A program made the translations under genes and the position numbers. A stretch of 64,000 nt of DNA from Pseudomonas sp. G.S.17 (GTDB lineage: Bacteria; Pseudomonadota; Gammaproteobacteria; Pseudomonadales; Pseudomonadaceae), in assembly GCF_038096165.1 (NCBI RefSeq), contig NZ_CP151076.1, forward strand, positions 496,001 through 560,000. The letters are read 5' to 3'. Below are positions 45,214-54,822 of this stretch, in pieces (position 1 is the first letter of the stretch; the number at the start of each line of letters is the position of its first letter). The notes below the pieces were generated by a model. That model was not told the origin of the DNA. It saw only the letters and a program-made list of their open reading frames with translations, and searched no databases.

Positions 45214-46908
45214 TTAAACATCCGTCACCTCCAGCAATATCCGTCCGCTGGAGCACGCGGCGTCGCTGTTGCGGTAGGTGAAGTAGAGCTTGCCGCGTTC
45301 GGCGTCGAAGCGCAGGGTCAGGCTGATGTCGTCGCCGGGGCGGACCAGTTGCTGGAACTTGAGCACTTCCATGCCGGCGAATTTCGGCGGCAGATCCAGC
45401 AAGCGCTGCCCCAGTGCCATCGCCCAGTCCACCTGAACCACGCCGGGCAGCACCGGCGCAGACGGGAAGTGGCCGCTGAAATAGGCAAGGTCGGCCGGGA
45501 TATGCAGGTCCAGATGCAACACGCCGTCGATCATCTGCTGGCTGATCATCTCCGGCTGGCGCGTTCGCGGCGCCAACAGCACGGCCTGCACATCCGCTTG
45601 AGGCAATTTGCCCTGGGCATTGAGCGGCAATTGCCGCAGCAAACGCCAGCGCCGGGGCAGGGCGATGGCTTCACAGTGCGGGCTCAGATGCTCGCGCAAG
45701 GTTTGAGTCAGGCTGCGTCGGCCTTGATTGCGCAACGCATTCAACCCGGCAGCGTTGAGCACCACCAAGGCGCCCAGCGATGCGCGTTTTTCCTGAATGA
45801 CCCCGAAGCGCGCTTCGTTCACCCAAGGATGAGCGGCCAGCGCCTGTTCCAGCAGCGGCAGAGATATGCGCTTTTCTTCGAGTTTGACGATGCGATCCAG
45901 ACGACCCAGCAATTCGAAGCGGCCGTCCTCGCTCATACGCACGGCATCGGCGCTGTGTTCGATATGGCCCGGTGGCATGTAGGTCGAACTGATCAGCAGC
46001 GCCCCGTCGCCATCCTGCTCCAGGCGCACGCCGTCGAACGCCTGCCAGTGGTTTTCTCCCTGACGCCAGGCAATGCCACCGGTTTCCGAGCTGCCGAGAA
46101 TTTCGGTCGGCCATTGCCCGAGCCGTTCATGCAGGCTGGTGGCGGCATCGCCGGGCAATGCGCCACCCGAGGAAAATACCCGGCGCACCGCGCTCAGGGC
46201 CGACCAGTCGAGGTTATCGCCCATGCGTTTGAGCAGCGCGGGGCTGGCGACCCAGGCAAAAGCCGGGTGTTCGCGACTGGCGCGCTGCAAGTCTTCAGGG
46301 AACGGCAATTGTTGGCGCACAAAACTACGTCCGGCACTCAGCGGCCACAACACGCGAAACAGCAGGCCGTAAATATGTTGGCTCGCCACGCTGCCGATGA
46401 TGCAGGCCTGGCCGAGTTCCGCGCCCCACAGCGATTCCAGCGCCTGAATCTCGTTGGCCAGTTGTCGCAGGCGCTTTTCAATCAGTTTGGGTTCGCCGCT
46501 GGAGCCGGAGGTACACAGGCTCAGGCGGCATTCGTCCAGATCCAGCAAGGCGGGCGGCAGCGGGTCGGCGTGCAGCTCGCGCAAGTGGAGGTCGTCGGGC
46601 TGATCGGTCAACCAGCCATCGACGTGCTCGGCCCAGCGTTCGCGGGTCTGCGCTTGCAGGTCGGCGGGCAGCAGCACGCTGACGCCAGCGCGCCAGGCAC
46701 CGAACAACGCGACGGCCAGTTCCCCGGCATCTTCCAGATGCAACGCCAGACGCTCGATGCCCCGGGCTTGCAGTGCGGCGGCGAGGCTCAAGGCCTGGGT
46801 GCAGAATTGCGCGTGGTTCAGCGCGGGTGCCTGGGTCAGCTCGCGTTCGGCGTGGGGTTCGAGCAGCAGTTGCTCAGGCTTGATCCAGTTGAGGGCGATC
46901 GGGTTCAT
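45214..46908 (-). CDS. AMP-ligase fused to a hotdog dehydratase (ApeH-ApeI-like)
   Basis: 564 residues. Residues ~1-440 form an acyl-AMP ligase ([20 protein letters not shown] phosphate loop, [28 protein letters not shown]); residues ~460-564 form a FabZ-like hotdog with [20 protein letters not shown]. The ligase activates the aryl starter acid and loads it on an ACP; the fused part should be the ApeI partner of ApeP. I chose the ATG at 46908 just after the upstream stop; 46926 (overlapping) is also possible. Confidence 0.86.
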   Translation of the reverse strand: MNPIALNWIKPEQLLLEPHAERELTQAPALNHAQFCTQALSLAAALQARGIERLALHLEDAGELAVALFGAWRAGVSVLLPADLQAQTRERWAEHVDGWLTDQPDDLHLRELHADPLPPALLDLDECRLSLCTSGSSGEPKLIEKRLRQLANEIQALESLWGAELGQACIIGSVASQHIYGLLFRVLWPLSAGRSFVRQQLPFPEDLQRASREHPAFAWVASPALLKRMGDNLDWSALSAVRRVFSSGGALPGDAATSLHERLGQWPTEILGSSETGGIAWRQGENHWQAFDGVRLEQDGDGALLISSTYMPPGHIEHSADAVRMSEDGRFELLGRLDRIVKLEEKRISLPLLEQALAAHPWVNEARFGVIQEKRASLGALVVLNAAGLNALRNQGRRSLTQTLREHLSPHCEAIALPRRWRLLRQLPLNAQGKLPQADVQAVLLAPRTRQPEMISQQMIDGVLHLDLHIPADLAYFSGHFPSAPVLPGVVQVDWAMALGQRLLDLPPKFAGMEVLKFQQLVRPGDDISLTLRFDAERGKLYFTYRNSDAACSSGRILLEVTDV

Positions 46909-46913
46909 GGGGT

Positions 46914-47474
46914 TCAAGTGTTCCATTTGAGTTCGCCGCTGCGCACGCGCCGGCGGACTATCCATTCGCCTGCAAACAGCAAGGCCATCAACCCGTAGGA
47001 AATCAGTCCGGTGTACAGCGTCCACCACGACAGCGGCGCCCACAGGGTCAGACCCGCAGCCATCAAGCCGTTACCGAGGAAGAACCAGCACCAGACTTCA
47101 GTGACCTGGCGCGTGTAGCGCACCGCGACGTCGGGCAGCTCCGCCTCGCGCATCCGTGCCAGACGCTCGACTATCGGTGGGCCATAAATCAGGCTCAAGC
47201 CAAACAGGCCAAGCATCGAGGCGCTGATCAGGACCGGATACCAACGCAGCAACAGCGGACTGTTGAACGCGCCCAGAAGCAGGCAAAAACCAATGGCGAC
47301 CAGCGGGGTGATCAGGCTGCCGGGACGCCTTTCAGATGTCAGCGCACGACCCAGCCACAGACTGCCCAGCAGCAAGGCAAACTGCCACGGCGCGAAGTGT
47401 TCGGTGCCGTAATAAACAGCAAACGGATACACCGCGCCCACCAGCAGCAGCCCTACGCCGATCAGCCGCTTCAT
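46914..47474 (-). CDS. COG4648-type membrane protein of the APE cluster
   Basis: A 186-residue protein with five to six hydrophobic helices (IGVGLLLVGAVYPFAVYYG at the start) and a C-terminal basic tail. It belongs to a membrane family found only beside APE-like ACP and ligase genes; biochemical role unknown. Overlaps the upstream ACP stop by 4 bp. Confidence 0.82.
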   Translation of the reverse strand: MKRLIGVGLLLVGAVYPFAVYYGTEHFAPWQFALLLGSLWLGRALTSERRPGSLITPLVAIGFCLLLGAFNSPLLLRWYPVLISASMLGLFGLSLIYGPPIVERLARMREAELPDVAVRYTRQVTEVWCWFFLGNGLMAAGLTLWAPLSWWTLYTGLISYGLMALLFAGEWIVRRRVRSGELKWNT

Positions 47475-47725
47475 GCGGCGGCGTTGACCAGACGGTAAAC
47501 CGCCTCGACCACATCGTTGACGGTGCGTACGGCCTTGAATTCCTCAGCTGCGATTTTTTTGCCGGTCTTGCGCTTGATGTGATCGATCAGGTCCACGGCA
47601 TCGATGCTGTCGATTTCCAGATCCTGATAGAGATTGGCTTGCAGACTGACTCGCTCAGGCTCAAGTTCGAACAGCTCAACCAGCGCCTCGCGCAGGATTT
47701 CGAAGATGTCTTCACGGGTTTGCAT
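47471..47725 (-). CDS. apeF: APE acyl carrier protein 2 (ApeF-like)
   Basis: An 84-residue ACP with the phosphopantetheine serine S40 in DLEIDSIDAVDLIDHIK. It would hold the growing chain or the starter. It starts 9 bp after the stop of the other ACP gene. E and F are assigned by order only. Confidence 0.87.
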   Translation of the reverse strand: MQTREDIFEILREALVELFELEPERVSLQANLYQDLEIDSIDAVDLIDHIKRKTGKKIAAEEFKAVRTVNDVVEAVYRLVNAAA

Positions 47726-47734
47726 GTTCAGTCC

Positions 47735-47995
47735 TCAGGCCACTTGCCGGGCGCTGACAAACGCCGCAAGGCTGTCCACGCTGGTGAAATGATCGCGGGT
47801 GTCCTTGGCGTCGGCATCGATCTTGATGCCGTAGCGCTTCTGGATGGCCAGGCCCAGCTCCAGGGCGTCAACGGAGTCCAGTCCAAGGCCTTCGCCGAAC
47901 AGGATTTGATCGTTGCCGATGTCGTGGGTGCTGATGTCTTCCAGGCCCAGGGCGTCGATGATCAACTGTTTGATGTCACGGTGCAGATCGCTCAT
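47735..47995 (-). CDS. apeE: APE acyl carrier protein 1 (ApeE-like)
   Basis: An 86-residue ACP with S41 in GEGLGLDSVDALELGLAIQK. The start at 47995 overlaps the acyltransferase end by 20 bp; an upstream extension to 48079 is within that gene. Two ACPs per cluster is the APE norm. Confidence 0.87.
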   Translation of the reverse strand: MSDLHRDIKQLIIDALGLEDISTHDIGNDQILFGEGLGLDSVDALELGLAIQKRYGIKIDADAKDTRDHFTSVDSLAAFVSARQVA

Positions 47996-48782
47996 CTGAG
48001 GCGAGCTCCTTGATGAAATAGTGATGCAGGTAATCGTTGAGCTTGCGCGAGGCGACGGGCGCCGGGCCAAGGGCAGCAAAGGCTTGTGGATCTATATCGG
48101 GTCCGACGCACAGGCTGAAATGCACGCGACGCTGGGGGATGCGGTACCAGGGCTCGGCCTTGGTCAATGTTGTCGGGCTGACCTTGATCACCACCGGCGT
48201 GATCACGCGGGCACCACGCAGGGCAATCGAAGCCGCGCCACGGTGAAATTCCGGAGCCTGACCCGGCTGGGTGCGGGTGCCTTCCGGGAAAATGATCAGT
48301 GTCTGCCCGCTGCGCAAGGCGTCTGCGGCGTTATCCAGCATGTCGACGTTGCCGTCGTTGCTGATGTACTCGGTGGCACACACCGGGCCGCAGGTGAACG
48401 GGTTCTTCCAGAGGCTGCGTTTGACCACGCAGTTGGCGTCGCGCACCAGCCCGATCAGGAACACCACATCGATCAGCGAAGGATGATTGGCGATGATCAT
48501 CTGGCCCGGACGGCCCAGCCTTTCTGCGCCTTGAACGTCATAGGTCAGCACGCCGAGGCGGGCCATGATGCGAATGAACAGCCAGAATAACCAGCCAATG
48601 GTGCGTCTGGCCCGTTGCCGGTGGGCGAGGGCATCGCCCGGCAACCAGCCCAGAATCGGGAAAACTACCAGGCGCAGGCACAGTCCCCCCACCCCGAACA
48701 GGGCAAAGGACATCGCGGTGGCCAGCAGACGCCAATAGTAGGCGTCGCGGCCTCTATTCAGCGGCTGCGTTGCCAATTCCAT
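47976..48782 (-). CDS. apeD: 1-acyl-glycerol-3-phosphate-type acyltransferase (ApeD-like)
   Basis: A 268-residue PlsC-family enzyme: N-terminal membrane segment, then ANHPSLIDVVFLIGL (NHX4D-type motif), IIFPEGTRTQPG, and VVIKVSPTTLTK. It could transfer the aryl polyene to a lipid or load ACP-bound chains. The ATG at 48782 lies inside the preceding ketosynthase-like gene (25-bp overlap). Confidence 0.86.
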   Translation of the reverse strand: MELATQPLNRGRDAYYWRLLATAMSFALFGVGGLCLRLVVFPILGWLPGDALAHRQRARRTIGWLFWLFIRIMARLGVLTYDVQGAERLGRPGQMIIANHPSLIDVVFLIGLVRDANCVVKRSLWKNPFTCGPVCATEYISNDGNVDMLDNAADALRSGQTLIIFPEGTRTQPGQAPEFHRGAASIALRGARVITPVVIKVSPTTLTKAEPWYRIPQRRVHFSLCVGPDIDPQAFAALGPAPVASRKLNDYLHHYFIKELASDERSAP

Positions 48783-49477
48783 AACCGGTTCTTCCAGGGA
48801 TGTTGGCAGGCTGTCTGGGCAGTGTTGAGCGCGCACAACAGATTCAAAGCATGGGGCCACGGGCTACGCGGAAGTTCTTCGGCATTGGCATTCAATGACA
48901 GCTGCCAGTCGTCGCCGGGTGTCAGCAGCAGGCCCACGGCATAGGGAAACGGCACGTCGTCGATCCAGTCGGCATAGGCTTCGGGAGGCTGTTCCTCGGT
49001 AATCACCAGCAATACCGCAGGCGCGCCTTCGGCCAGCAAGGCGGCGGCTTCGAATGCGCCGTGCTCCAGGCCATCGCCGGTGGCCGCCAAGGCGGTCATT
49101 TCGCTGGTTTCGCCACGCATGATCGACCACAGGCCAATCACCGAGTTGTGTACCGACAAGCTGAATTGGGTGGGTGACAGCGGCTGCTCGGTCGCGACAT
49201 CGCAGAGAATTTCAAAGGTGCGAGGCGTTTCACCATGGCGTGACACGAACACCAGCGGCAGACGTTCATGCCCTTCGGCCAATGGCCAGCCCACCGCAAA
49301 GGCCATGCGGGCCATACGCCCCAGCCGCCGACGCTGCATGGCCGGCAGAAATGACACGTCCGGAGCCTCATCGCTGCTGTGTAATAGCGTCGGTTGTTGG
49401 CTCCACTGCTGCCACTTTTCGACGTCCGCCAGGCCGGGGGCCCAGGCGCGCCATTGTGCGATGTTGAACGTGATCAA
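48758..49477 (-). CDS. apeC: APE ketosynthase-like protein (ApeC, chain-length-factor type)
   Basis: A 239-residue protein of the 'beta-ketoacyl synthase, N-terminal domain' family seen in APE clusters. It lacks the Cys-His-His triad and so should act as non-catalytic partner of ApeO (MQRRRLGRMARMAFAVGWPL; FSLSVHNSVIGLWSIMRG). First gene of the minus-strand operon; the promoter must lie in 49478-49741. Confidence 0.83.
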   Translation of the reverse strand: MITFNIAQWRAWAPGLADVEKWQQWSQQPTLLHSSDEAPDVSFLPAMQRRRLGRMARMAFAVGWPLAEGHERLPLVFVSRHGETPRTFEILCDVATEQPLSPTQFSLSVHNSVIGLWSIMRGETSEMTALAATGDGLEHGAFEAAALLAEGAPAVLLVITEEQPPEAYADWIDDVPFPYAVGLLLTPGDDWQLSLNANAEELPRSPWPHALNLLCALNTAQTACQHPWKNRLWNWQRSR

Positions 49478-49741
49478 AAATTCTCTTCCCGCCCCTGCGG
49501 GCTACTTCTCGCTGCGTTACTGCCAGGGATATTGCCGACCTGCGTGCGACATTGGCCGAATGGCTGGCATTATCCCGGTGGGGGTGATGAGTAGCAATTT
49601 GTTAAGTAAGAAATATCCATTTGAAGTGTAGGTTTCGTCGTAATTCTATGTCTGATTTGGTGAAGCGCTCGCCCTTGTCACACGCATTGCATAGACTCGT
49701 TCCATTCATCGGTTTTCTTCAACCTACCAGGAGGTCCGTCC
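49478..49741. promoter_or_regulatory. Divergent promoter region, APE cluster and parA-like gene
   Basis: 264 bp with no gene. It is more AT-rich towards 49590-49720 and contains TTGTTAAGTAAGAAATATCC. AGGAGG at 49729-49734 is the ribosome site of the next gene. I see no clear operator palindrome. Confidence 0.45.
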
Positions 49742-50515
49742 ATGCGTCGGGTGGTATTCAATCAGAAAGGCGGCGTTGGCAAGTCCAGCATTGCCTGTAA
49801 TCTGGCTGCGGTCAGCGCCCAACAAGGCTATCGGACGCTTTTGGTCGATCTTGATGCCCAGGCTAATTCAACCCAATACCTGACTGGCCTGACCGGCAAC
49901 GATATCCCTATGGGAATCGCGGATTTTTTCAAGAACACCCTGTCTTCCGGGCCTTTCGCCAAGAAAAACCATGTCGATATCTACGAGACGCCCTTCGACA
50001 ACCTGCATGTGGTGACGGCCACCGCAGAGCTGGCCGACCTGCAGCCCAAGCTCGAGGCCAAGCACAAGATCAACAAGCTCAGGAAATTGCTCGACGAGCT
50101 GGACGGCGATTACGAACGCATCTATCTGGATACACCGCCAGCGCTCAACTTCTATGCGGTTTCAGCGCTGATCGCGGCTGATCGCGTCCTGATCCCCTTC
50201 GATTGCGACAGCTTTTCCCGACAGGCACTTTATGGCCTGATCAAGGAAATCGACGAGCTGAAAGAGGATCACAACGAAGAGCTGCAAGTGGAGGGGATTA
50301 TCGTTAATCAGTTCCAGCCCCGAGCGAGCCTGCCGCAGCAGATTCTCGATGAACTGATTGCCGAAGGATTACCGGTCTTGCCGGTGTATTTGAACGCTTC
50401 GGTAAAAATGCGTGAGTCGCATCAGGCGAGCACGCCACTGATCTACCTCGATGCGCGGCACAAACTGACCCAGCAGTTTGTGGAGTTGCATACGCTGCTT
50501 GAAGCGAAGCCGTAG
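49742..50515 (+). CDS. ParA/Soj-family ATPase
   Basis: A 257-residue ParA-type protein with the deviant Walker A QKGGVGKSS (residues 8-16), DLDAQANSTQYL (Walker A'), and YLDTPPALNFYAVSAL (Walker B). AGGAGG is 7 bases upstream. No ParB gene, parS-like repeats or plasmid genes are nearby, so it is an orphan ATPase that could position some cellular cargo rather than a partition system. Chromosomal soj is normally near oriC with other neighbours. Confidence 0.85.
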   Translation: MRRVVFNQKGGVGKSSIACNLAAVSAQQGYRTLLVDLDAQANSTQYLTGLTGNDIPMGIADFFKNTLSSGPFAKKNHVDIYETPFDNLHVVTATAELADLQPKLEAKHKINKLRKLLDELDGDYERIYLDTPPALNFYAVSALIAADRVLIPFDCDSFSRQALYGLIKEIDELKEDHNEELQVEGIIVNQFQPRASLPQQILDELIAEGLPVLPVYLNASVKMRESHQASTPLIYLDARHKLTQQFVELHTLLEAKP

Positions 50516-50521
50516 GAGGGT

Positions 50522-50607
50522 GCGAGAAACGTCACGAGCGAAGGCAAGGTAAGAATTCAACGGTAGGAAGGGATTTGTCCCCGAAGACGTTAAATTCTTC
50601 CTACCGC
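50522..50607. repeat. MITE fragment joined to a second inverted repeat
   Basis: 50525-50549 (GAAACGTCACGAGCGAAGGC and onward) matches the inner end of the 29559 MITE but lacks its terminal repeat. It runs into a different inverted repeat, CGGTAGGAAG (50561-50570) and CTTCCTACCG (50598-50607), lying in the gap between the convergent parA-like and PAAR genes, where it may also act in termination. Confidence 0.5.
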
Positions 50608-50616
50608 CGCGTGCGC

Positions 50617-51021
50617 CTAAATGACATCCGGAATCGGCGCAAACAACTTGCAGCGTATGGTTCCGTCCTTGATTGAGCGGTTGATCCGCTCGGCTTTCGC
50701 TTGCGCCTGCTCGGCGAGTTCGGCAGGAATCGTGATGGCGGCGTCCATATCAGCCTGAATGATCTGCTGGGTCGCGATGAGCGTGTTGGACCCCGGCTTG
50801 CAGCCGCATTGCACCAAATGGCCGTGGGTGGCGACGGCAACGAATTCGTCAATGTACGTGGGGTTGCCTTCGGCGATGTACCCGACGCGTGCACACGCCG
50901 AGCACCAGACCGGATCGCCCATGCGGGCAAACCGCCGCAGTTCCATCAACTCCGTGGCGGATGCGCTCAGGACAAAACCGCCGCTGGTGGTTGGATCGCC
51001 TTCCCTGACTACATATGACAT
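50617..51021 (-). CDS. PAAR-domain protein
   Basis: A 134-residue protein: N-terminal REGDPTTSGGFVLSASAT, GDPVWCSACARVGYIAEGNP, and VATHGHLVQCGCKPGSNTLI, the pattern of Pseudomonas PAAR proteins with cysteines that may bind zinc. PAAR proteins cap the T6SS spike and can carry effectors; here there is only a ~45-residue charged helix after the PAAR. No vgrG, chaperone or immunity gene is adjacent. It is an orphan spike tip, or an adaptor for an effector elsewhere. Confidence 0.78.
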   Translation of the reverse strand: MSYVVREGDPTTSGGFVLSASATELMELRRFARMGDPVWCSACARVGYIAEGNPTYIDEFVAVATHGHLVQCGCKPGSNTLIATQQIIQADMDAAITIPAELAEQAQAKAERINRSIKDGTIRCKLFAPIPDVI

Positions 51022-51168
51022 GGCTTGTACTTCTCTCGACGCTGGCTGGAATGCGAATGCTAGGTCGAAAAAAGCGTGTCAGGGGCATCCAGATTGCGTT
51101 TAGGACAAGTCCTACGGCAAATTCGGCAAGCCATCACAAGCTGGGTTGGCGCAGTCCTTCACAGACGC

Positions 51169-51603
51169 TCAAATGCCCTGACTTTTCAGCCAGGCGAGCA
51201 ACTGCTGTAACGGGAACGCGCCGCTTTGGCGGGCGACTTCCTTGCCGTTCCTGAACAGGATCAGGCTGGGAATTGAACGTATGCCCAGTTGCCCCGAGAG
51301 CTGCTGGTTGGCTTCGCTGTCCAGCTTGGCCAGACGGCAGCGTCCGGACAATTCGGCAGCCGCCTGCTCGAAGATCGGCGCAAACGACTTGCACGGCCCG
51401 CACCACTCAGCCCAGACATCCACCAGCAGCGGCAGATCGCCCTTGATCTGGCTGGCGTAATCGCCTTCAGTCAGATTGAACGGTTTGCTCAGCAGCACCG
51501 GCTGTTTGCAGCGCCCGCATTTGGGCTGATCACCCAGGCGCTCGGCAGGGATGCGGTTCAGCCCGTTGCAGTGGGGGCAGGGGATCATCATTGATTCGGA
51601 CAT
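51169..51603 (-). CDS. trxC: Thioredoxin 2
   Basis: A 144-residue TrxC. The zinc-finger cysteines C9, C12, C29 and C32 (CPHC and CGRC) precede a thioredoxin domain with active site WCGPC (C68, C71). It reduces protein disulfides under oxidative stress. The start at 51603 has GGAG five bases upstream; the frame up to 51618 is not needed. The 147-bp gap to the PAAR gene has nothing notable. Confidence 0.93.
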   Translation of the reverse strand: MSESMMIPCPHCNGLNRIPAERLGDQPKCGRCKQPVLLSKPFNLTEGDYASQIKGDLPLLVDVWAEWCGPCKSFAPIFEQAAAELSGRCRLAKLDSEANQQLSGQLGIRSIPSLILFRNGKEVARQSGAFPLQQLLAWLKSQGI

Positions 51604-51796
51604 GACGGCTCCAGTCATTGAATAGCAGTGCGCCGATTGTACCGTCCAGTTGGCGTTCAGCTGTAACTGCCATCCGAAACGAAGGCCGAAATCGGGCTGC
51701 TGCCGGAGGTGGCAATAGCCCGCTGTCGCGGTTAACGGCGCTTAGGGTCATTTGGCCATGGGGTTGTGGAAGGTGTAGGAAAGGTCTATTTTTGGC

Positions 51797-51813
51797 TATC
51801 GCAATTTGCGATA
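51797..51813. promoter_or_regulatory. Palindrome in the higBA promoter
   Basis: TATCGCAATTTGCGATA is an 8-bp perfect inverted repeat around a central T. It overlaps a possible -35 (TTGCGA, 51806-51811), with a -10-like TAGCAT 16 bp downstream. It is a natural site for repression by the HigA antitoxin (inference). 51604-51796 shows nothing else. Confidence 0.55.
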
Positions 51814-51863
51814 CTTGTTTTCTCGTTTAGCATCCTGCCGTGAGGTGCGAGATGGAATAGCGG

Positions 51864-52151
51864 ATGCGGGTAATTACTGAAAAGCGAATATGGAAAGCGA
51901 AGGCCAAATGGCCGCGCTCAGCTATCGCCCTGGATACTTGGTATCGAGTCATCAAGGTCAGTAGGCCAGACGACTTTGCTGCGATGAAGGCGGTGTTTCC
52001 CTCTGTGGATAAGGTCGGGCCACTGCACGTTTTTGACATCGGAGGCAATAAGGTGCGCTTGATTGCATGGGTGCATTACTCCGCTCAGCGGCTCTATATC
52101 AAGCATGTCCTCGACCATTCTGAATACGACAAGGGCAAATGGAAGGAGTAA
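51864..52151 (+). CDS. higB: HigB-family toxin
   Basis: A 95-residue RelE/HigB-fold toxin (MRVITEKRIWKAKAKWPRSA, KVGPLHVFDIGGNKVRLIAW, LYIKHVLDHSEYDKGKWK), an mRNA interferase that acts at the ribosome. As in other hig loci the toxin comes first and the antitoxin follows after 4 bp. GGA at about 51854 provides a weak ribosome site. Confidence 0.88.
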   Translation: MRVITEKRIWKAKAKWPRSAIALDTWYRVIKVSRPDDFAAMKAVFPSVDKVGPLHVFDIGGNKVRLIAWVHYSAQRLYIKHVLDHSEYDKGKWKE

Positions 52152-52155
52152 ACAA

Positions 52156-52560
52156 ATGAGTGCTCTCATCAAACAGGCCGCTGAGCATTGGCAGTTTGTA
52201 TCCCCCCTGTTGCGCAAACCGGTTAATGAAGCGGATTACGATGCCTTGGCTGGCTCGCTGGACGAGCTACTGGCAATTATTGGCGAAGACGAAACTCACC
52301 CGCTGGGCAGCCTGACAGAGCTGATCGGGGACTTGATTGAAGCATATGACCATGAGCATCGGCCTTTGCCTGCTGTCTCAGGTGTTGAAACATTGCGCTA
52401 TTTGATGCGTGAACACGGTTGTTCTCAAGGGGATCTACCGGAAGTCGGGACCCAATCAGTTATTTCCGAAATCCTGAGCGGGAAACGTCAACTTAACGTT
52501 AGACAGATAAAGCTTCTGGCGGAGAGATTTTCTGTTCCCGTGGCGGTATTTTTTAACTGA
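52156..52560 (+). CDS. higA: HigA-family antitoxin
   Basis: A 134-residue protein. The N-terminal half is helical (toxin-binding); the C-terminal half is an HTH_XRE domain (TQSVISEILSGKRQLNVRQI). It neutralises HigB and should repress the operon through the palindrome at 51797-51813. The ATG at 52156 is right after the higB stop with GGAAGGAG upstream. Confidence 0.88.
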   Translation: MSALIKQAAEHWQFVSPLLRKPVNEADYDALAGSLDELLAIIGEDETHPLGSLTELIGDLIEAYDHEHRPLPAVSGVETLRYLMREHGCSQGDLPEVGTQSVISEILSGKRQLNVRQIKLLAERFSVPVAVFFN

Positions 52561-52639
52561 CTATTCACGATATATAAAATACCGAATAAGCACCGCTTGT
52601 GAAACGCCGTACGTTGTAGTGCGGCTTGCCCACGAACCG

Positions 52640-52720
52640 GCCACAGGAGCGACTGTAGGAGCGACTTTAGTCGCGAGAGCGTCAACTGCCCTCCCGGCTA
52701 AAGCCGGTCCTACAGCAAAC
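52640..52720. repeat. REP sequences after higA
   Basis: Two adjacent units (TAGGAGCGACTGTAGGAGCG..., TTTAGTCGCGAG) followed by CCCTCCCGGCTAAAGCCGGT. These are the same families as 29531 and 60040. The remainder of 52561-52966 holds AT-rich upstream DNA of the next gene, repeated at about 54625-54822. Confidence 0.7.
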
Positions 52721-52966
52721 CTCGCCAAGGGCCACGTTCGGGCTGAACGCCTACTCCATTAGAGATTGGTGATCGAGAGTTACTTAATTATATTCCTGTA
52801 GGACCTCTCTTACTGCGGTTAGGTACTTATCTGAAAATCCATTATTGTTTGTCTGCTTTCACCCTGCAAATACAGGGCTTTGCGTAAAACCTATCCTTTC
52901 GAGTAGTTGTCAGCCATTTTTAAAATGGGTACCGTTTTTTCATTGTTATTTGAAAGGTACTCAGCG

Positions 52967-53410
52967 ATGAAAAACAAAAATGCATTGAAAATTTGTGGTG
53001 GTGTCGTTGCTTTGACTATGGCGGGTTATGCTCAGGCAGGGCCCGAGGTGACGATTACGTTCAAGAATAACGGTACTGCTGCAGCGAGCTATGACGTAGT
53101 TGGCAGCAGTGCGTACAGTTATGCGGAAGCTCGCCCAAAGCCCAAAGCTGAAATCAACCCCGGTGAGTCAGATGTCTATGGTGTAAAAGGGGCGCAGTCT
53201 CCTGATGTGGCAACAGTCGTTTTTCAATACAAAATGGGGGCTAAGATCTGCAAGTTCAAAACCAGCTATGTCAAATTGCCGAGTCGTAGCGGGACCGTGC
53301 CGAAGTGGAACAAAAGCGAACAATCGCTGGGTGGCGCGCGTTGCGAAGCAAGGATTACCGGCACTAATTTCGCCACTCACGATTGGACGGTGGAATTCTC
53401 AATGAAATAA
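52967..53410 (+). CDS. Secreted 147-residue hypothetical protein
   Basis: Signal peptide MKNKNALKICGGVVALTMAG with cleavage after AQA; the mature part (~124 residues) is beta-rich, starting PEVTITFKNNGTAAASYDVV, with two cysteines (KICKF and ARCEA) that could form a disulfide and a C-terminal THDWTVEFSM. The pattern is reminiscent of a beta-sandwich lectin- or aegerolysin-like fold, but I do not recognise the family. A decayed copy is at 54823-54999, so this gene was duplicated with its neighbour. Local composition is AT-richer than the flanks, which suggests acquisition. Confidence 0.7.
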   Translation: MKNKNALKICGGVVALTMAGYAQAGPEVTITFKNNGTAAASYDVVGSSAYSYAEARPKPKAEINPGESDVYGVKGAQSPDVATVVFQYKMGAKICKFKTSYVKLPSRSGTVPKWNKSEQSLGGARCEARITGTNFATHDWTVEFSMK

Positions 53411-53424
53411 GTCTTCCGTCATGC

Positions 53425-53495
53425 AGTCCGAATAGCCGTAGCCTCATAGAAGTGTATAGGTTCATGCCGGCGGGCTATTCGGACTTCTTTTTCTG
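53425..53495 (+). terminator. Long stem-loop after the secreted-protein gene
   Basis: Arms AGTCCGAATAGCC (53425-53437) and GGCTATTCGGACT (53473-53485) pair perfectly, followed by TCTTTTTCT. The 35-base loop is unusually long for a terminator, so it may also regulate the gene downstream. An identical structure is at 55014-55082. Confidence 0.6.
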
Positions 53496-53515
53496 TCCGT
53501 TATAAAGGTGTGCTT

Positions 53516-54505
<990 letters not shown>

Positions 54506-54822
54506 TCAGGCGTATCAGGGGCGTCTGGGCTGGCTATCGAGGACAAGTCCTCTCCCACAAAGGCCCGTTTAACACACGGCAAGGCCTTCCCACCAACTTC
54601 AACTCTATTATCAACTTCTTCCCGGTGGCTGAGAGTTAATTAATTATATTTCTGTAGGACTGTTCTTACGATGAATGGATGCTTATCTGAAAATCAAAAA
54701 ATTGTTTTTAGCTTTCTCCCTGTAAATACAGGGTTTTGCTAAAAACCTATCCTTTCGGGCAGTTGTCAGTTGTTTTTAAGATGAGTACTGTTTTTTTATT
54801 GTTATTTGAAAGGTACTCAGAG

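Noticed and set aside
44777..45256. N-terminal extension of the APE glycosyltransferase through the REP array
   Set aside because: The extension is only translated repeat DNA; the ATG at 44776 gives the family start.
49478..49741. A hidden small gene in the APE/parA intergenic region
   Set aside because: Short frames here lack start sites with ribosome-binding sequences and overlap the likely promoters.
49742..50515. Plasmid or chromosome partition locus
   Set aside because: Only the ParA-type ATPase is present; no ParB, no parS-like repeats, no replication gene.
53411..53515. HrpL box search upstream of copy 1
   Set aside because: No GGAACC followed by CCAC at the right distance; the stem-loop explains the region better.
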